A DNA stretch of 64,000 nt from contig CM114273.1 of the NCBI GenBank assembly GCA_050084515.1, positions 20,770,001 through 20,834,000 of the forward strand, read 5' to 3'. This DNA is from Blasia pusilla. Its lineage: Eukaryota > Marchantiophyta > Marchantiopsida > Blasiales. Both the position numbers and the translations under genes were made by a program. Of this stretch, positions 22,771 to 34,926 are shown one piece after another (positions within the stretch are counted from its first letter, which is position 1; each line of letters opens with the position of its first letter). Below the pieces are notes generated by a model that had not been told where the DNA came from, made no database searches, and was given only the letters and a program-made list of their open reading frames with translations.

Positions 22771-24324
22771 CTTTGACTCTTGAGTTATTTTCGTTCCCTT
22801 CTAACATTGCCGTCGTCGCATGGATTGAACGTTCATGAAAATGCCCTCTGCCCCAACACAAGTGGAGCAGAAAGTGTTCATTCCTCCTGGAGGTCGTCAC
22901 AAGCATGCCAACGAATTTCACTTGTGGAGGCATGCCAACAAGACCAGGCAAGAGCAATGCTACAATCTGCAACATCCCATATCTTCCTCACAAAAGGCAT
23001 AACAAAAGGAAAGGGGCCGTCGATCTACGAGCTCTATGTCGTATGGTAATTTGTGAGATCTGGTGATGAAAAAATGTATGTGGAAGCCTTCAACCGATGC
23101 GTAGCTGGAACTCCACTCGAGCAAGACGTACACATTCGTGGGGATATTCGTGGGCGGGTTTCAAGACGTCCCATACAGATGGTGGTAGAGCACTCCGAGC
23201 GAGACTCGTGGAGACCAGATAAGTATCTTGACTTCAGGCAGGTGAAGAGGCAGCATCGAGGAACGAATCCGGTGATTGATTTGGATGAGGAAATTACACC
23301 GCCCAAGTATTCGGGGACCCCGGACTTGTCCCAAATCCGTGATGGAGTAACTTCTCCAAAGTCAGTGAATGTTTTATTTCAAAAGCCCTCCGTTGTTGGA
23401 AGTTCGCAACATCCTGTCACTGGGGTGGTTCAACAATATGGGATTCCGGTAATGGAGGTGGATTGCAACCTAAAACGGTGGCATATATCTCGGAGCAACC
23501 CCAGTGGACCCACTGCAGGGCAGAATCTGATGGCATTAGGAGAGCATGCGGCACTTTCCTAAATAAGAACTGTACAAGGACTGGACGACCACTGCCTGGG
23601 TTTTGGGGACTCAAAACCTTTGATCGTTTCACGAGGACCGGGGATCAATTGAAGTACTTCTTCTGCCCAAATGAATCTTGCGCTTTCCGGAAGTCTTATC
23701 CGGCTGCCATTGGAGCTCCCGGGAATACCCCCGCGATTTGGCCCATCGCCGTAGGTACGAAGTGCACTCAAGACGAAGTGGACAATCTTACAAGTGCCGG
23801 TTTCAGACTCGTAGACGGGGGAATTTCGGAGCATGTTCGCATTATAGAGACCTTTCGCATTTTGTATTCAACCCAAGATTGATGTCAACATGTACCCGGA
23901 GAAGGTAGATGATCTCAATCCATTATTTATGTTTGAGTCTAGAAATGGGGTGAAGAGAAACAGAATGTGCAGGCCAACGGTGGAGAGAGCAAAGCGAATT
24001 GCATCAGCTCGGGAGGCAAAAATGGAGATCATCCCCACGAAAGATGTCTTGAGTGGCAATGGAATAGGAAGGATGTATTGGGTCAGGAACAACACTGTAA
24101 ATTCAAGTGTCACAGGGGTGTATGTGGTGCACATCTGTTGCTTTCCCACATGTTCATGTGATGACTTTGTCCAAAGAGAGACAAGTGGCAAAAGGTATTT
24201 CCTTTGTAAGCACATGTACTATGTGTTGCTCGTAGTTTTAAGAGAGTCGGAGGTAGGAGTAGGAATCCACCAACCAATTCTGTCCCTCAAAGAAGTTCGA
24301 AGTATTTTAAACAAACCACTTTAA

Positions 24325-24756
24325 GGATGCAAAATGAGGTTTTAGATTGTACTTTTATTTTTTTCTCAACCTTCACTTTGAGCTTGAACTCTATTCAGCC
24401 CCGGGCAAATGATAGATTTTTTCCAGACGTTGGATGGAAAAAGTGATTGGTTCCACACTTATGATTCCACTAATTTTTCAGTTTTCTAAATTTTGAGCAA
24501 TTTGGAACTCGTCGGACTCAGAGGGGTTGCCAAAATATAGAAGAGGAAAAAAAAAGTGTGGGACTGCTTAATATATGAACAAAAAAGTGCAACAAAATTC
24601 AAACAAAAATTTTCCTCTCCTCAACCCAAAGGAAACTCTCTTCAAAAAAAAGTATCTATTTCGGTTGAAGGTAGTTTCCTCTCTCCTCTCTTCCTCTCTC
24701 CTCTCTCCTCTCTCCTCTCTCCTCTCTCCTCTCTTCCTCTCCTCTTACCGCACCTC
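24325..24756 (+). other. 3' tail with decayed palindrome and TCTCC microsatellite
   Basis: Homologous to 11399-11803. A decayed palindrome lies near 24508-24533, and a (TCTCC)n/(CTCTT)n tract at about 24680-24745 precedes the junction to the partial copy. Confidence 0.6.
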
Positions 24757-25364
24757 CGAATTACACTCAGGACGAAGTGGAAAATCTTACAAGTGCTGAT
24801 TTCAGACTCGTAGTTGGAGGAAGTTCAGAGCATGTTTGCATTACAGAGACCTTCGCATTTCGTATTCAACCCAAGATTGATGTCAACATGTACCCGGAGA
24901 AGGTGGATGATCTCAATCCACTATTTCTGTTTGAGTCTAGAAATGGGGTAAAGAGAAACAGAATGTGTAGGCCAACAGTGGAGAGAGCAAAGCAAATTGC
25001 ATCAGCTCGAGAGGCAAACATGGAAATCATCGCCACAAAAGATGTCCATAGTGGCAATAGAATAGGAAGGATGTATTGGGTCAGGAACAACACTGTAAAT
25101 TCAAGTGTCACAGGGGTGTATGTGGTGCACATCTGTTGCTTTCCCACATGTTTCTGTGATGACTTTGTCCGAAGAGAGACAAGCGGGAAAAGGTATTTCC
25201 CTTGTAAGCACATGTACTATGTATTGCTGGTAGTTTTAAGAGAGTCGGAGGTAGGATTAGGAATTCACCAGCCAATTCTGTCCCTCAAAGAAGTGCGAAG
25301 TATTTTAAAACAAACCACTTTGAGGATGCAAAATGAGGTCTTAGATTGTACTTTCATTTGCTAG
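24757..25364 (+). pseudogene. partial tandem copy of transposase C-terminus (SWIM)
   Basis: This starts at CCGAATTACACTCAGGACGA, corresponding to 23757, and runs through the SWIM finger (CFCDDFVRRETSGKRYFPCKH) to the same 3' end. It is intact over about 190 codons. It begins where the partial copy at 11804-12440 stops, so an original tandem repeat has been split between the two copies. Confidence 0.8.
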
Positions 25365-25800
25365 AACCTTCACTTTGAGCTTGAACTCTATTCAGCCCAG
25401 GGCAAATGATAGATTTTTTCCAGACCTTGGATGGAAAAAGTGATTTGTTCCACATTTATGATTCCAATGATTTTTCAGTTTTTTAAATTTTGTGCAAATG
25501 GCAACCCGTTGGATTCACATGGGTTGCCAAAATGTGGAAGAGGAAAAAAAAATTTGTGAGAGTGCCTAAGCACTGAAAAAAAAAATGAAAAAAATTCACA
25601 AAAAAAGTTTCCTCTCTTTAACCCAACAAACTCTCTTCAAATCACAAGAAACTCTCTTCAAAAAAAGTATCTCTTTGGGTTGAAGGTAGTTTCCTCTCTC
25701 CCCTCTCCTCTCTCCTCTCTTCCTCTCTCCTCTTTTCCTCTCTCCTCTCTCCTCTCCTCTCTTCCTCTCGTCCTCTCCTCTTACCGCTCCTCGTTGGAAG
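25365..25800 (+). other. second 3' tail with palindrome and TCTCC microsatellite
   Basis: Same tail as 24325-24756. It has a palindrome relic at 25501-25527 (GGCAACCCGTTGGATTC..GGGTTGCC) and a TCTCC tract at 25690-25790. Confidence 0.6.
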
Positions 25801-26249
25801 GAATACTCATGATGATTCTGGTATTTCATTGAATTTCTCAGAACCCCACCGAGCGTACTGAGGGAGACCATGCAAGGGAAACTCCTCCCTACATAGCTTC
25901 ACGATAGAATGTGCCAAGAGGCACTACTGTTCGAACCATGGGAAGAGCTAGTGGACCTCCATCACCATATCCTAGTGAGGCATGGCCCCCTAGTGGGATG
26001 CAATGGAATCCCACACTATGTGGGTGGTTCTCTCTCGAACCACCACCTCAAGGGTATGGTTGATGGCCTTATCCGGTAGGAGGATAATATCAATGGGCCG
26101 ATAGCAGTATCTCCTCACAACCCCCATGGGCTTCCTTTGTAAGTATGGAATGTGGAAGTATTTCTGAGATTTTATTGCAGAAATAAGCACGACCTGTTCA
26201 TTTTTGTTGATTTTAGAAAGTCCTTTGAGTTCTTGATTCAAGCTTTCTA

Positions 26250-26445
26250 ATAACCCTTTGTTTCATGCTAGAACAAAGTATGTTGAGATGCATTATCATT
26301 TTATCAGAGAGAAAGTGCTTGCAGGAGAAATTGACCTTGTGTATATAGGTACAAATCAACAAATTGCTTATATCTTTACAAAGGCATTGTCTAAAGATAA
26401 GTTTAAGATGATTTAGGCGTTAGAGATTCAATATAAGCTTTAGGG
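26250..26445 (+). pseudogene. Ty1/copia RNase H C-terminus
   Basis: The plus frame reads NPLFHARTKYVEMHYHFIRE, then AYIFTKALSKDKF. This is the C-terminal signature of copia RNase H (HIDIRYHFIR / ADIFTKAL type). It is truncated at the 5' side; no RT or integrase upstream. A polypurine tract (TTTAGGGGGAG, 26440-26450) follows directly, as expected before a 3' LTR. Confidence 0.85.
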
Positions 26446-26452
26446 GGAGTAT

Positions 26453-26745
26453 TGAAGACTAAGTTTCAGTTAAGCTCATCGGACACCCGAACTCCTATAT
26501 TTGGTACTCACACGAAGTAGGGAAGCTTAATTTTGGTTAGTCAGTTAAGCACGATTATCATAGTTAGTCTAACTCAAGACTATGGTTAGGATTAGGGTTA
26601 GGGTTGCTTATACATACCCTATATAATTGAGAAGGGGACTAGCCTCCAATTATTCTCTCATTGCAAAATTTCGTTCTCCATAGTGGTATGTGAGTGTGAG
26701 AGTCATTCCCACCAATTGTGCTTCTTTAGAAACTTTCTACACAAC
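26453..26745 (+). mobile_element. probable copia 3' LTR
   Basis: Begins TGAAGACTAAG right after the polypurine tract and plausibly ends ..CTACACAACA. It contains a TATATAATTGAG box. There is no 5' LTR in the window for comparison, so the right edge is a guess. Confidence 0.4.
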
Positions 26746-29690
26746 ATACCCAAGTCATGGACAATGAATGCCAAAAGTCCCTAAAACTTGATAAGAACTA
26801 TAGAATTTGTCCCCTCTATCCTGTTGTCGATCTAGGACCAATTAAAGACTCCCAAATCTCTCTCGAGATCTATATGGAAGAGGAGGGTGATGGTTGCTAA
26901 CCCACATCTTCTAGAGTATGTAATAGTCACCTCCTCTCCCAAATCAAGGCAGACCATGATGACATGCATAAGAAAAAAATATTTTTTTCCATAGTCATCA
27001 ACTCTTTCCGCACTCATGTCACGTCCCATAAAGTCCATGGATACCTGACCACCATCATCATCATCCCCCACTAATGTCTAAATTGTCTTAATAGACACTG
27101 TAATGCTAGAAAGTGTAAGAAATCACAAACGTCTCTCACATCCTTCTCAACTCAACCAAAGCACGATTGAATACCCGAGTGATACTTTTCATCTCCATAG
27201 TCTTACCCAAGATCTACAAATTTTTCATTGTAGGAATTTTTATCATACTTGTAGATAACCCCATTGCTCCCTCTCGCTCGTCGGGATTGGGCTCCACTAA
27301 TTTTCATGAATGCTTATCTCGTATCATGCTTGGTCCTTCTTTCCAAAATAATGGGATGCCCAAAAAGTCAACAAAGTAGGCAATACAAGAGTTGTGCTTT
27401 CTACTACCCCATCCTATTAGCAAATTCAATAATGGTACGTCATCTAGAGTAAGAACCTTAGATGATAGTTATGGATCCAAGACCTCATCCGCAATGAGTA
27501 ATAATGGTCCATGGACTCCATAACAAGCCCATCTCAGTTCCACGCATAGCAAAAGGTTTATCCACCATAATCTTGGATGGTGTATGCTTGGTCCAACACT
27601 CACCACATCCAAACATCACTATCCCTCATATCCAAGTCTCCAAGACCGCACGTAATAAACACTTGCCATGACTCATATGTAATTATCACATGACAACAAT
27701 ACATTTTCCATATTTAAGTTGGAGAGCATCTCTAGGGCTAGAAATGTATGAAGAATTCCTAGCACCTCCCAAAAGATACTAGACTTTGAGTCTTATAAAA
27801 CAAGTTCACGACCCACCAAAGAATGACCTTGACATAGTTGCTTTGCCATAGTAAAATAAATTGCTCTATTCTATGGATATCATACACCCCCAACAAGGGA
27901 GTATCGAATGGGATCCATAGCCTTTTTTAATACTCATTTTTCGTATATCCTTGCTCCTTCTCCATTGGAAATTAAAAAATTCCCGCTCCCACCTCATTTG
28001 GGAGACAATAAAATCCCAACCTCCCTCCTCTCCACCACATGTAAGTAAATCCCTCCTTCAATGATTTTGTGCTTCCTTGCAAACCTTTGGTGTCTACTTC
28101 ATCAAAAGCTTCCAAGAGTTGACTATTTCGTGCATTATTTGTTTTCGTTCTTTGAATTAACAATATAGAATACATTGTTTATCCATATCCACTGTTATTG
28201 AATTTGATTGTAGATTCTTATGGGCAATGAAGAATCCCATCTCCCGTGCATAGAAGTTGCATTGAAGGAAGTATCCAATCAACTTCATTCATCCCAACAA
28301 GCAATAAGAAGCCAATCTCCCAAGCCAAATAGAACAAAATATCCTAAATATCATTATGAGTGGTTATCTTTTCAACCCAAAATACAAATCATGCAAAATC
28401 ATGTTGGGCAATGATCCACCCATTTCAACATCCTCCATACAACAATAGAATTATTTTCCATGATATCATGAGCAACGTTGCTTCGCGCGTCTCCACATGA
28501 AAGACCGCCTCGACCTCCTTCAATAATATCATGAGGGGAGGAAAAAATCCCCCCAAAAGTAACCCAGTCTAGTGCTCCAAGATTGCCACTTGAATCTTTA
28601 CATGCAAGAGCAATGGATTATCCACAATGTCTATCTATGTCAAAGCTGCTCTCCCCTACCAGACCTTTGTAACACGTAGAGGATTTGGAAGCAAAAGGAC
28701 AGAAGGATAGGAGGGCTATTGCAAACCATGATGGAGGCTTCATGCTGGTCCCATAAAATGAAACAAAAATTGAGATCCTTTCACAATATGGAAATTAGGA
28801 GGAATCTAAATGGGCCTTTCGCATGAGAAGGATACATTAGTGGCCTCTACTTACGCATAGTTATGTTAAGGGGTCATAGTTGTGTGACTTGGATAATCTA
28901 GTGAAGAAAGTGTTGTTGGATGATTGCATCCTCTTTTGCATAAAGGTGCCAAACAATCCGGGAGTTGCAAGACATATCCCCCAGCATACCAACATCTGCG
29001 TAAGGATGTGGAGTTTATTCTTTTCATGTGAGGAGAAAATTGGATCAAATGTCATTTTCTAGACCAATAATGTACTTTTGGAATCATGGTGCTAGCAAAT
29101 TCACTAACGGATTCAGGCGCCTTTGTTGGATTACATAGAATGATTTGAGCACATGTTTTCTCACAGCCATCCCATGAGAGTCCAAATTCCAACAAAACTC
29201 ATAATGTGTCAAAACAAGGAGGATGATTACAATCAGTACTCAAGATGGTGAGTAGAGGGGGGACAAAATCTCATTAAATATTCTTGCCACAAACCATTCC
29301 ATGGTACATTACGAAGTTTCAGGATTGTCATCAAATAACATTCAGGGCAGCGGTGAAGGTTTACACTACATATTACCAGTGATAGCTGGATACATTGGCA
29401 GCACAAGCTCTTCAGAACAACAAAAGGATTGAAAATCATTAGAGCAATACAGCATTTGAGGTGATCTCACTTTCATAGACTTGCCGACTGCCCACACATA
29501 CCCGAATTACCATGATGTGCACATCATGTCTTGGATAAGGTTGGTGCCTTCGCTCTGTGTCACTACCACGCTACCAGCAGATATGAAAAGACCTATGTAG
29601 AACCCAAAGCTGCGCAAATTGGTGTTAATGGGAGTTCACCTGGGAAACTTCTACAACCATAGTTTGGATCTTGTACACTCAACCTTGGCA
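26746..29690. other. no confident gene
   Basis: AT-rich sequence with only short frames. A faint plus-strand similarity to the gypsy gag-start region (GTCTCCACATGAnAGACCnCC..) is visible at 28484-28560, matching 52729-52800, so an old element-family fragment may be present. Otherwise I see nothing identifiable. Confidence 0.4.
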
Positions 29691-32600
29691 TCAGCTGTCA
29701 GCAGTCTTCATTTTGCGCGCCCGCTTGTGGTGAGGAGGTGAAGCAGGGGCCTCTGAAAATCTTGCAGGGGCCTGAAAACCAGAAGTAGTTAGAAAGTATT
29801 CTCATTCGTACAAACTGATGTCATCGTGTGTTAACTTGCTCTATGCTGTTAGTAAGACAGGGTCCACTTAGAGTAAACATTTCATCACCTATGTACCAGA
29901 TGTGCATCTTGACACCATATTTTCATAAAAGCTTTGGAAGTTTTATTGATCAACTCTCACCTTACGCTTGTGCTCCCTTTTGCCAACTCGTTCCCCTGCA
30001 ACACCAGATTTGTCATGAGTAACCAGTTCTATATGAACACGCCACCTAAACCCTAGTCCTGGTCTCAAACATCCATCCAACCGCGGGGAAGGATGTACTG
30101 AAATTCTTGTGTTCACAGTGCAGATATATGCTCAAGCAAACTTACTTCACCAAATGACACTGAAATCCAGGTTGTTAACTAAAGATTTAGTCTGACCTGA
30201 AAAGCCATCTGTATCTGCTCCAATAGTGGTTGCCCGAGTTGACACCCGCTCATGGTCATTCCCACGATGTGACCTCTGTCGCATACAATCCAGATGATCC
30301 TTCTTGTAAGCAGCATAAGCTTGATCCTAAAATGTAATCCAAGCTTGGATAACCAGCAAACTAGATCTTTGATCAAATTGGCCTTCGTCACAATGCAATG
30401 AATCTTGGCATCCCAACAACCATAAACTATGTAATCTTGCTTGACGGCTACACATAATAAAAGAAAACTATTCCTCGTTTGAATCCATTTATTACCTTAG
30501 GTGTACTTGGAGTTGGAATATCTGCATATGGGTTCTCGCATAATAGTGAGACTTCAGCTTCTTTCCACTGGACCTGGGCAGTAACAACCAAGGTTAGATA
30601 AGATGAAACCATGTAACCTCTCTCTCTAAACAAAATCCTATGGGAGAAAACAATAGAATTGAATAACAAAACAGTTTTAAGGCCTGGAAATAAATTGATT
30701 AACATAACTATAAACACAATAAAAAGAGAAGGAAAAGGAAGTTACCTGTTTCTGCAGAGTGATGAGTGCTAGTACTTCCTTCCGAAGTTCCATGTGCTCT
30801 GTACAAACAGCCTTAGTGGGAACTTTTGCCTTTGGCCGAGCCTGTGATTCACAAGCAACAGATCTCCACATAAGCAAAACAAGATTCAGCCATTAATACA
30901 GCATGAAGTACTTTTTCAAGATCAGAAAGTGGTTGAAAAGGTCACTTACTCCAAGCTCTTCAAGCATCTGATCAACACGCTTGGATGTCCTCACACCAGC
31001 TGCAGTTACACTGGTTTGAACCAGTTGTGCTAAATGCGCAGCTCTCAGGTACACTCGTGGCTGGTTAACACAACCACCCACCACGTGTGTCACAAATCTC
31101 CATTCCAGGGTCAGATCATCATTTGGGTTCCCATCAATGAAACTTCACAGGTCTCATAACAGCAAAGTGCCCCATCAGTACAACAGGATTTTCTCTTCTT
31201 AATCCTTATGTTCAGAACATGTATGACAAGGCACATAGTTCCTCTAAAAGCTTTGACAACACTCCTGCTCTACATTAATGTCAAACTGAAAAAAACATTT
31301 TACCTGCACGTATCCATCAATCTGCCTTCACTAGTAAGGAAAATGAAAGGTGTACACAACAGGAAAGGGGAATTATTACCAGACGTGGCCCAGGAGTAGC
31401 AGATGGACCACCCACTGGTGCTGCTATGGCTGGAACAGAAACTGCAAGTATCCCAGCCCCAGTGGACACAGCAGTAGGTGTGGACTGGTGAGGAGAGGAA
31501 GGATGAGCAGGTGACCTTGGGGACTTTTCTACCCCGTCCATATTTGCAATACTACTATCAGGTACTGAGACACTGAGAGGGACCTCTGCCTCCTCTGCCA
31601 TCTGCATGACGACTTCCAACTCATGAGTGAGAAAGAACCTTTATTGCAACATTTTGAATCATATACTTCCGCCATTAGCAAACAATCAAAGTGAACATAC
31701 ATTCTAGTGGACAAAAAATTGGGAAAAGCTCTCCTTCATCATATTAGAGAGTTAGCCATTCGCCAGTCTCAATATCATAGCAGTAAGAAGGACAAAGCAA
31801 ACCTTTGCATTCAGTCGTGCTTCTGTGATACGTTTGGCTTCTGCTAAGACCTGAACAATGAACAAAATTATCAGCTTCACAGTGGTAAACCAGCATCCCC
31901 AGTAAAGCCCCATCTCAGATGCACGCTAGTCACGCGACCTTGCAAACTTGAGAATGATTGTTAAGTGCAAAACAATGTCACCCACCTCAGCATCTTCCCG
32001 TTCTTGTTGTCTGGATTGAGACATTAGGACTCCGAGAGCTCTCTTCCGTTCAACTTCATATTGGACATTGTATGTATCCTGTTCAGGAACAATACAGATC
32101 ACTCGCTTTTGCACCATTACTAATGAAGAACCAGATCTGATGATGAGATCCAGAAAATCTTTGTGAGTGAACCAAGCAAAATAAAACTTCACATTAAGAA
32201 CCGTATTTACAGCCATAGACATCTTATGTGGGCACATTTTAGGTGAGCACCTGTCCAGAGAAACTGCTAGGCATGTTAGGAAATGAAACACCAAGTACTC
32301 AGTAAAACAATCACAATTTTCCCAATCAAGTGTTACAAAAAGTGTCTTTGGTGGCTTGAGAAATAACTTAAAGGTTAACAGACAGTTGTCTTCTGGTGAG
32401 AGACAATTACTCTTTGTGCTGCAGCATTGAAAACATGAATCCCAACAACAGTTCAGAAACATTTCTTTCATACCTTCATTAGTATATGGTCAGCCACATC
32501 TTCAGGCATTACAGCCCTGCTCAAAACAATGGCTCTTGCAGCTGCAAGTAAGCACAACCAAGGTGAAAGTTACTATTAAGCATGCTGAACAATTACAGAA

Positions 32601-34889
32601 AATAACTCTTAGCTTGGGCCCTGCTTGTCACTCCATTGAACTTAGTCTCAGTGGACGTAGGCTTTGCCATTCAATAATTCTCAGCTGTCCCATGGCTGTT
32701 GACTTTCATCAAAGTCATTCAGAGTCCGTACATCTTCAGTTTTGTATTAGCATCAAGATATATAGAAGCCATTCATCTTACTCCCCTGGTGTTCAAGCCC
32801 AGATGTTCCTATCGTGATAATAAATGTGACGGACAAACCAAAAAAACAAGACTCCGTCTGAAACTTTGTCTGACATGAAACAGTGAGCTTAAGATTACTC
32901 AAGGTAACGAGAGAAAAGCGTCCGACTGGGTAAGAGCTACTTGGGTGGAACAGCTGCAGATACGCAGAAGAAGTTTATCCAAATCTTTGAGAAAAATCTA
33001 CCTGTGTAGTAACGACTCTTCAGCTCTTCAACCGTGCGAGGAGGACTGAAACGATCTGCTATTATGATGAATCGAAGGTCAAACTGCTCACACAAATCAA
33101 AGAGTTGGTCTGTCTCTTGTCTGCTCCAATTCTGCTCATGACGATAGCATAAGACAAGCCATTATTAAAACAAGATAACAGAAGCCTGCCTAGCCTTCAC
33201 ATTTTGATGGTGTATAATGAAGCCTAGATTTTAAATGTATTACAAGGACATTCAGTGGACAAAACCCAATTATCTGATAATTGAAGAAAACGCTCCTTCT
33301 TCACCAATTGAACGTAACCCAGGGTGAGCTTGTAAACGCAGGTGCTCTGATGTGAGAAATGATTGGAAATGACAATGATGTTCCCTTTAAACAGGATACT
33401 TTTGCTTGAGTTGCAAGTATTGTGTTCCTTAAATATGGTCACACAATTTTTTCACATATACTTTAAATAGACCCACATCTTTACTCCAACAACTACATTG
33501 CTCAAGTCTAATGCCTTCAATCTTCCCCATTACAGACAAACTTCAATAATTTAGAATGACATAAACATCTGTCAGACTATGGAAACCCTTGGAACAGTTC
33601 ACAGGAAAAATGATACCTACTGGATCATTCAAGTACTTATTGTACTCTTCATCCGAGTACCGCACCACATCCACAGCCTGTCCATGCCCACAAGTTCGCC
33701 GTATAAGCCTTTGAACAAACATCCTATAGACTCAAACTTCCTGCTAATATCCTCAACATGATGAGGGGTCTCTCACAGCAGTGACAACGGAACTTTGTCC
33801 CAAAGTTCCTTATTAATATCTCGTTTTCAAAGTATCCGAGTCACCCTAAATACCCACAAAGTCAAGTACACAGACAAGCTATGCTACAAACTGCCAAAAC
33901 AGCTCCAGAAGAGATGGACTGTACTCAAAGAGTTTGCGTGTGACCTTGTTATACTTTGCAAATGCATAATCACCTGCTGGGGTAACACCATCCACCACTC
34001 GCACCTGCTTGTCAACATATGAAACAAGGTATCACCCAGAAGGACAACAGGGCCACACAACATTCTTTTACTTCAAACTACACAGATATGCTTTCCATTC
34101 AATGATGTGCTACCGTCCGACACTAAACAAAATTCTTACAACATACATACATGACACAGGGTCTTTGGTCCAAGGAATTAACCAGAAACTGCCCCAAGAG
34201 GTTATTTTATAGAAAGTGAATCATTTCAACTTTCTCTAGAAGAAGCACATACCCAGTGATACAGTATGAGGTTGTCAGCCCTTGCAGATGTTGTGAATGG
34301 AAACCATTGCCATGCAATCTGCAGGTGATCAAACTTTAGTAAGAGTACACTGCTTTTTACAGTAAAACAAGACTCTGGGTTACCGTCTTGCTAAAACTTC
34401 ACACAAAATCTTGTTCTAATTTAGAAGCTGTAGAATCTATAAATACAGCCAGCATTACCTTCTTAGATGGTACGACCTGCCTCTTTTTAAGGCTAGAAGT
34501 ATCCAGAGTTGGCATTACAGGAGGCAATCCACCAGTGAGTGCATACACCTGCATGACAAACATTATTAGCTCCCACATCTGAAAACACCATACAGAACAC
34601 CAGACCCTATGAATAGGAAAAAATCAGTTTCAACAAAGTGGATACATGTCTCAGACTCTTCTGACCTTGCAAGTACAAATTCCAACACACAATATGTGGA
34701 CTCCGTGATCATGCATTTAACCCTTGCACTTTTGGATTTAGATAAAAAAGAAAGCCCACCGATTGAAAGACTAACCTCACGAGAGACACCATCAGGCTTC
34801 TTCTGAGCATCTTTGGGCACACGACGCTTTTCAGCACCAGGAAGCCCCACCACCTTGGGAAGACCTAAAATATCCTTGGCGTCTCCCAT
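29691..34889 (-). CDS. SWC4: SWC4/DMAP1 homologue (SWR1 and NuA4 complex subunit)
   Basis: Sixteen coding exons join in frame with GT..AG introns: 34889-34776, 34548-34459, 34318-34253, 34004-33945, 33677-33621, 33131-33002, 32541-32474, 32078-31986, 31850-31803, 31601-31380, 31060-30950, 30841-30746, 30573-30496, 30326-30197, 29995-29961, 29771-29691. The product is 492 residues, against about 440 in Arabidopsis SWC4. The start [12 protein letters not shown] and [16 protein letters not shown] are diagnostic of this family. The SANT/Myb-like segment ([11 protein letters not shown] .. [20 protein letters not shown]) is at about residues 115-175, a coiled segment at 196-242, a Ser/Pro/Ala-rich insert at 243-316 (one exon), and the DMAP1 C-terminal region after 317. 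In known plants and yeast this subunit acts in nuclear H2A.Z exchange and H4 acetylation complexes. No stops or frameshifts are seen. Confidence 0.95.
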
Positions 34890-34926
34890 TCCTCTTGCTT
34901 TTGGTGATTCTACTCCAGTTCTCCAC
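34890..34926 (-). other. SWC4: 5' UTR part of SWC4 second exon
   Basis: A TTGTAG/GTGGAG acceptor sits 37 bp upstream of the start codon, suggesting an intron in the leader. Confidence 0.5.

Larger units (their letters stand above)
20405..24324 (+). pseudogene. MULE-like transposase with C-terminal SWIM zinc finger, copy 2
   Basis: The gene starts MDNYVKLTCGSHLAALPQSE at 20405 and is uninterrupted by inversion, so it gives the domain order of the family. First comes an N-terminal region of unknown function, then a Cys-rich zinc-binding segment (CRQCVGALECRSPACPYLER, then GGHRCPHC) at about 21130-21310. The VHDLGSTSEYTRLAVHIGSH block and the DDE-like core (GSWVSFDIC; FMADNAQPGW) are at about 21850-22150. 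The C-terminal part ends in a SWIM finger (CSCDDF..RYFLCKHMYYV) at about 24145-24215. An intron starts at about 22437 (GTGAGT) and holds palindromes. Frameshifts near 20545 and 21340 and stops near 21600 and 22152 inactivate it. The DDE reading is an inference from order and acidic residues; SWIM is clear. Confidence 0.6.
13000..25800 (+). mobile_element. palindrome-rich MULE-like element, copy 2
   Basis: The layout is a minus-strand ParB/methyltransferase-like gene (19304 to about 14192), a palindrome array with divergent TATA boxes (19475-20360), and a plus-strand transposase gene (20405-24324). Tails and a partial tandem duplication follow to about 25.8 kb. Palindromes of one consensus link all parts. 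Terminal inverted repeats and target duplications were not identified by eye, so the limits are approximate. Confidence 0.65.

Noticed and set aside
26583-26605. Telomere-like TTAGGG words
   Set aside because: Only a few degenerate repeats; not a telomeric tract.
26832-27071. Possible gypsy integrase relic on the minus strand (VSMDFMG .. ITLLFHI)
   Set aside because: Only a loose resemblance to the SMDF..ATLFF pattern, no catalytic context, and neighbours give no support.
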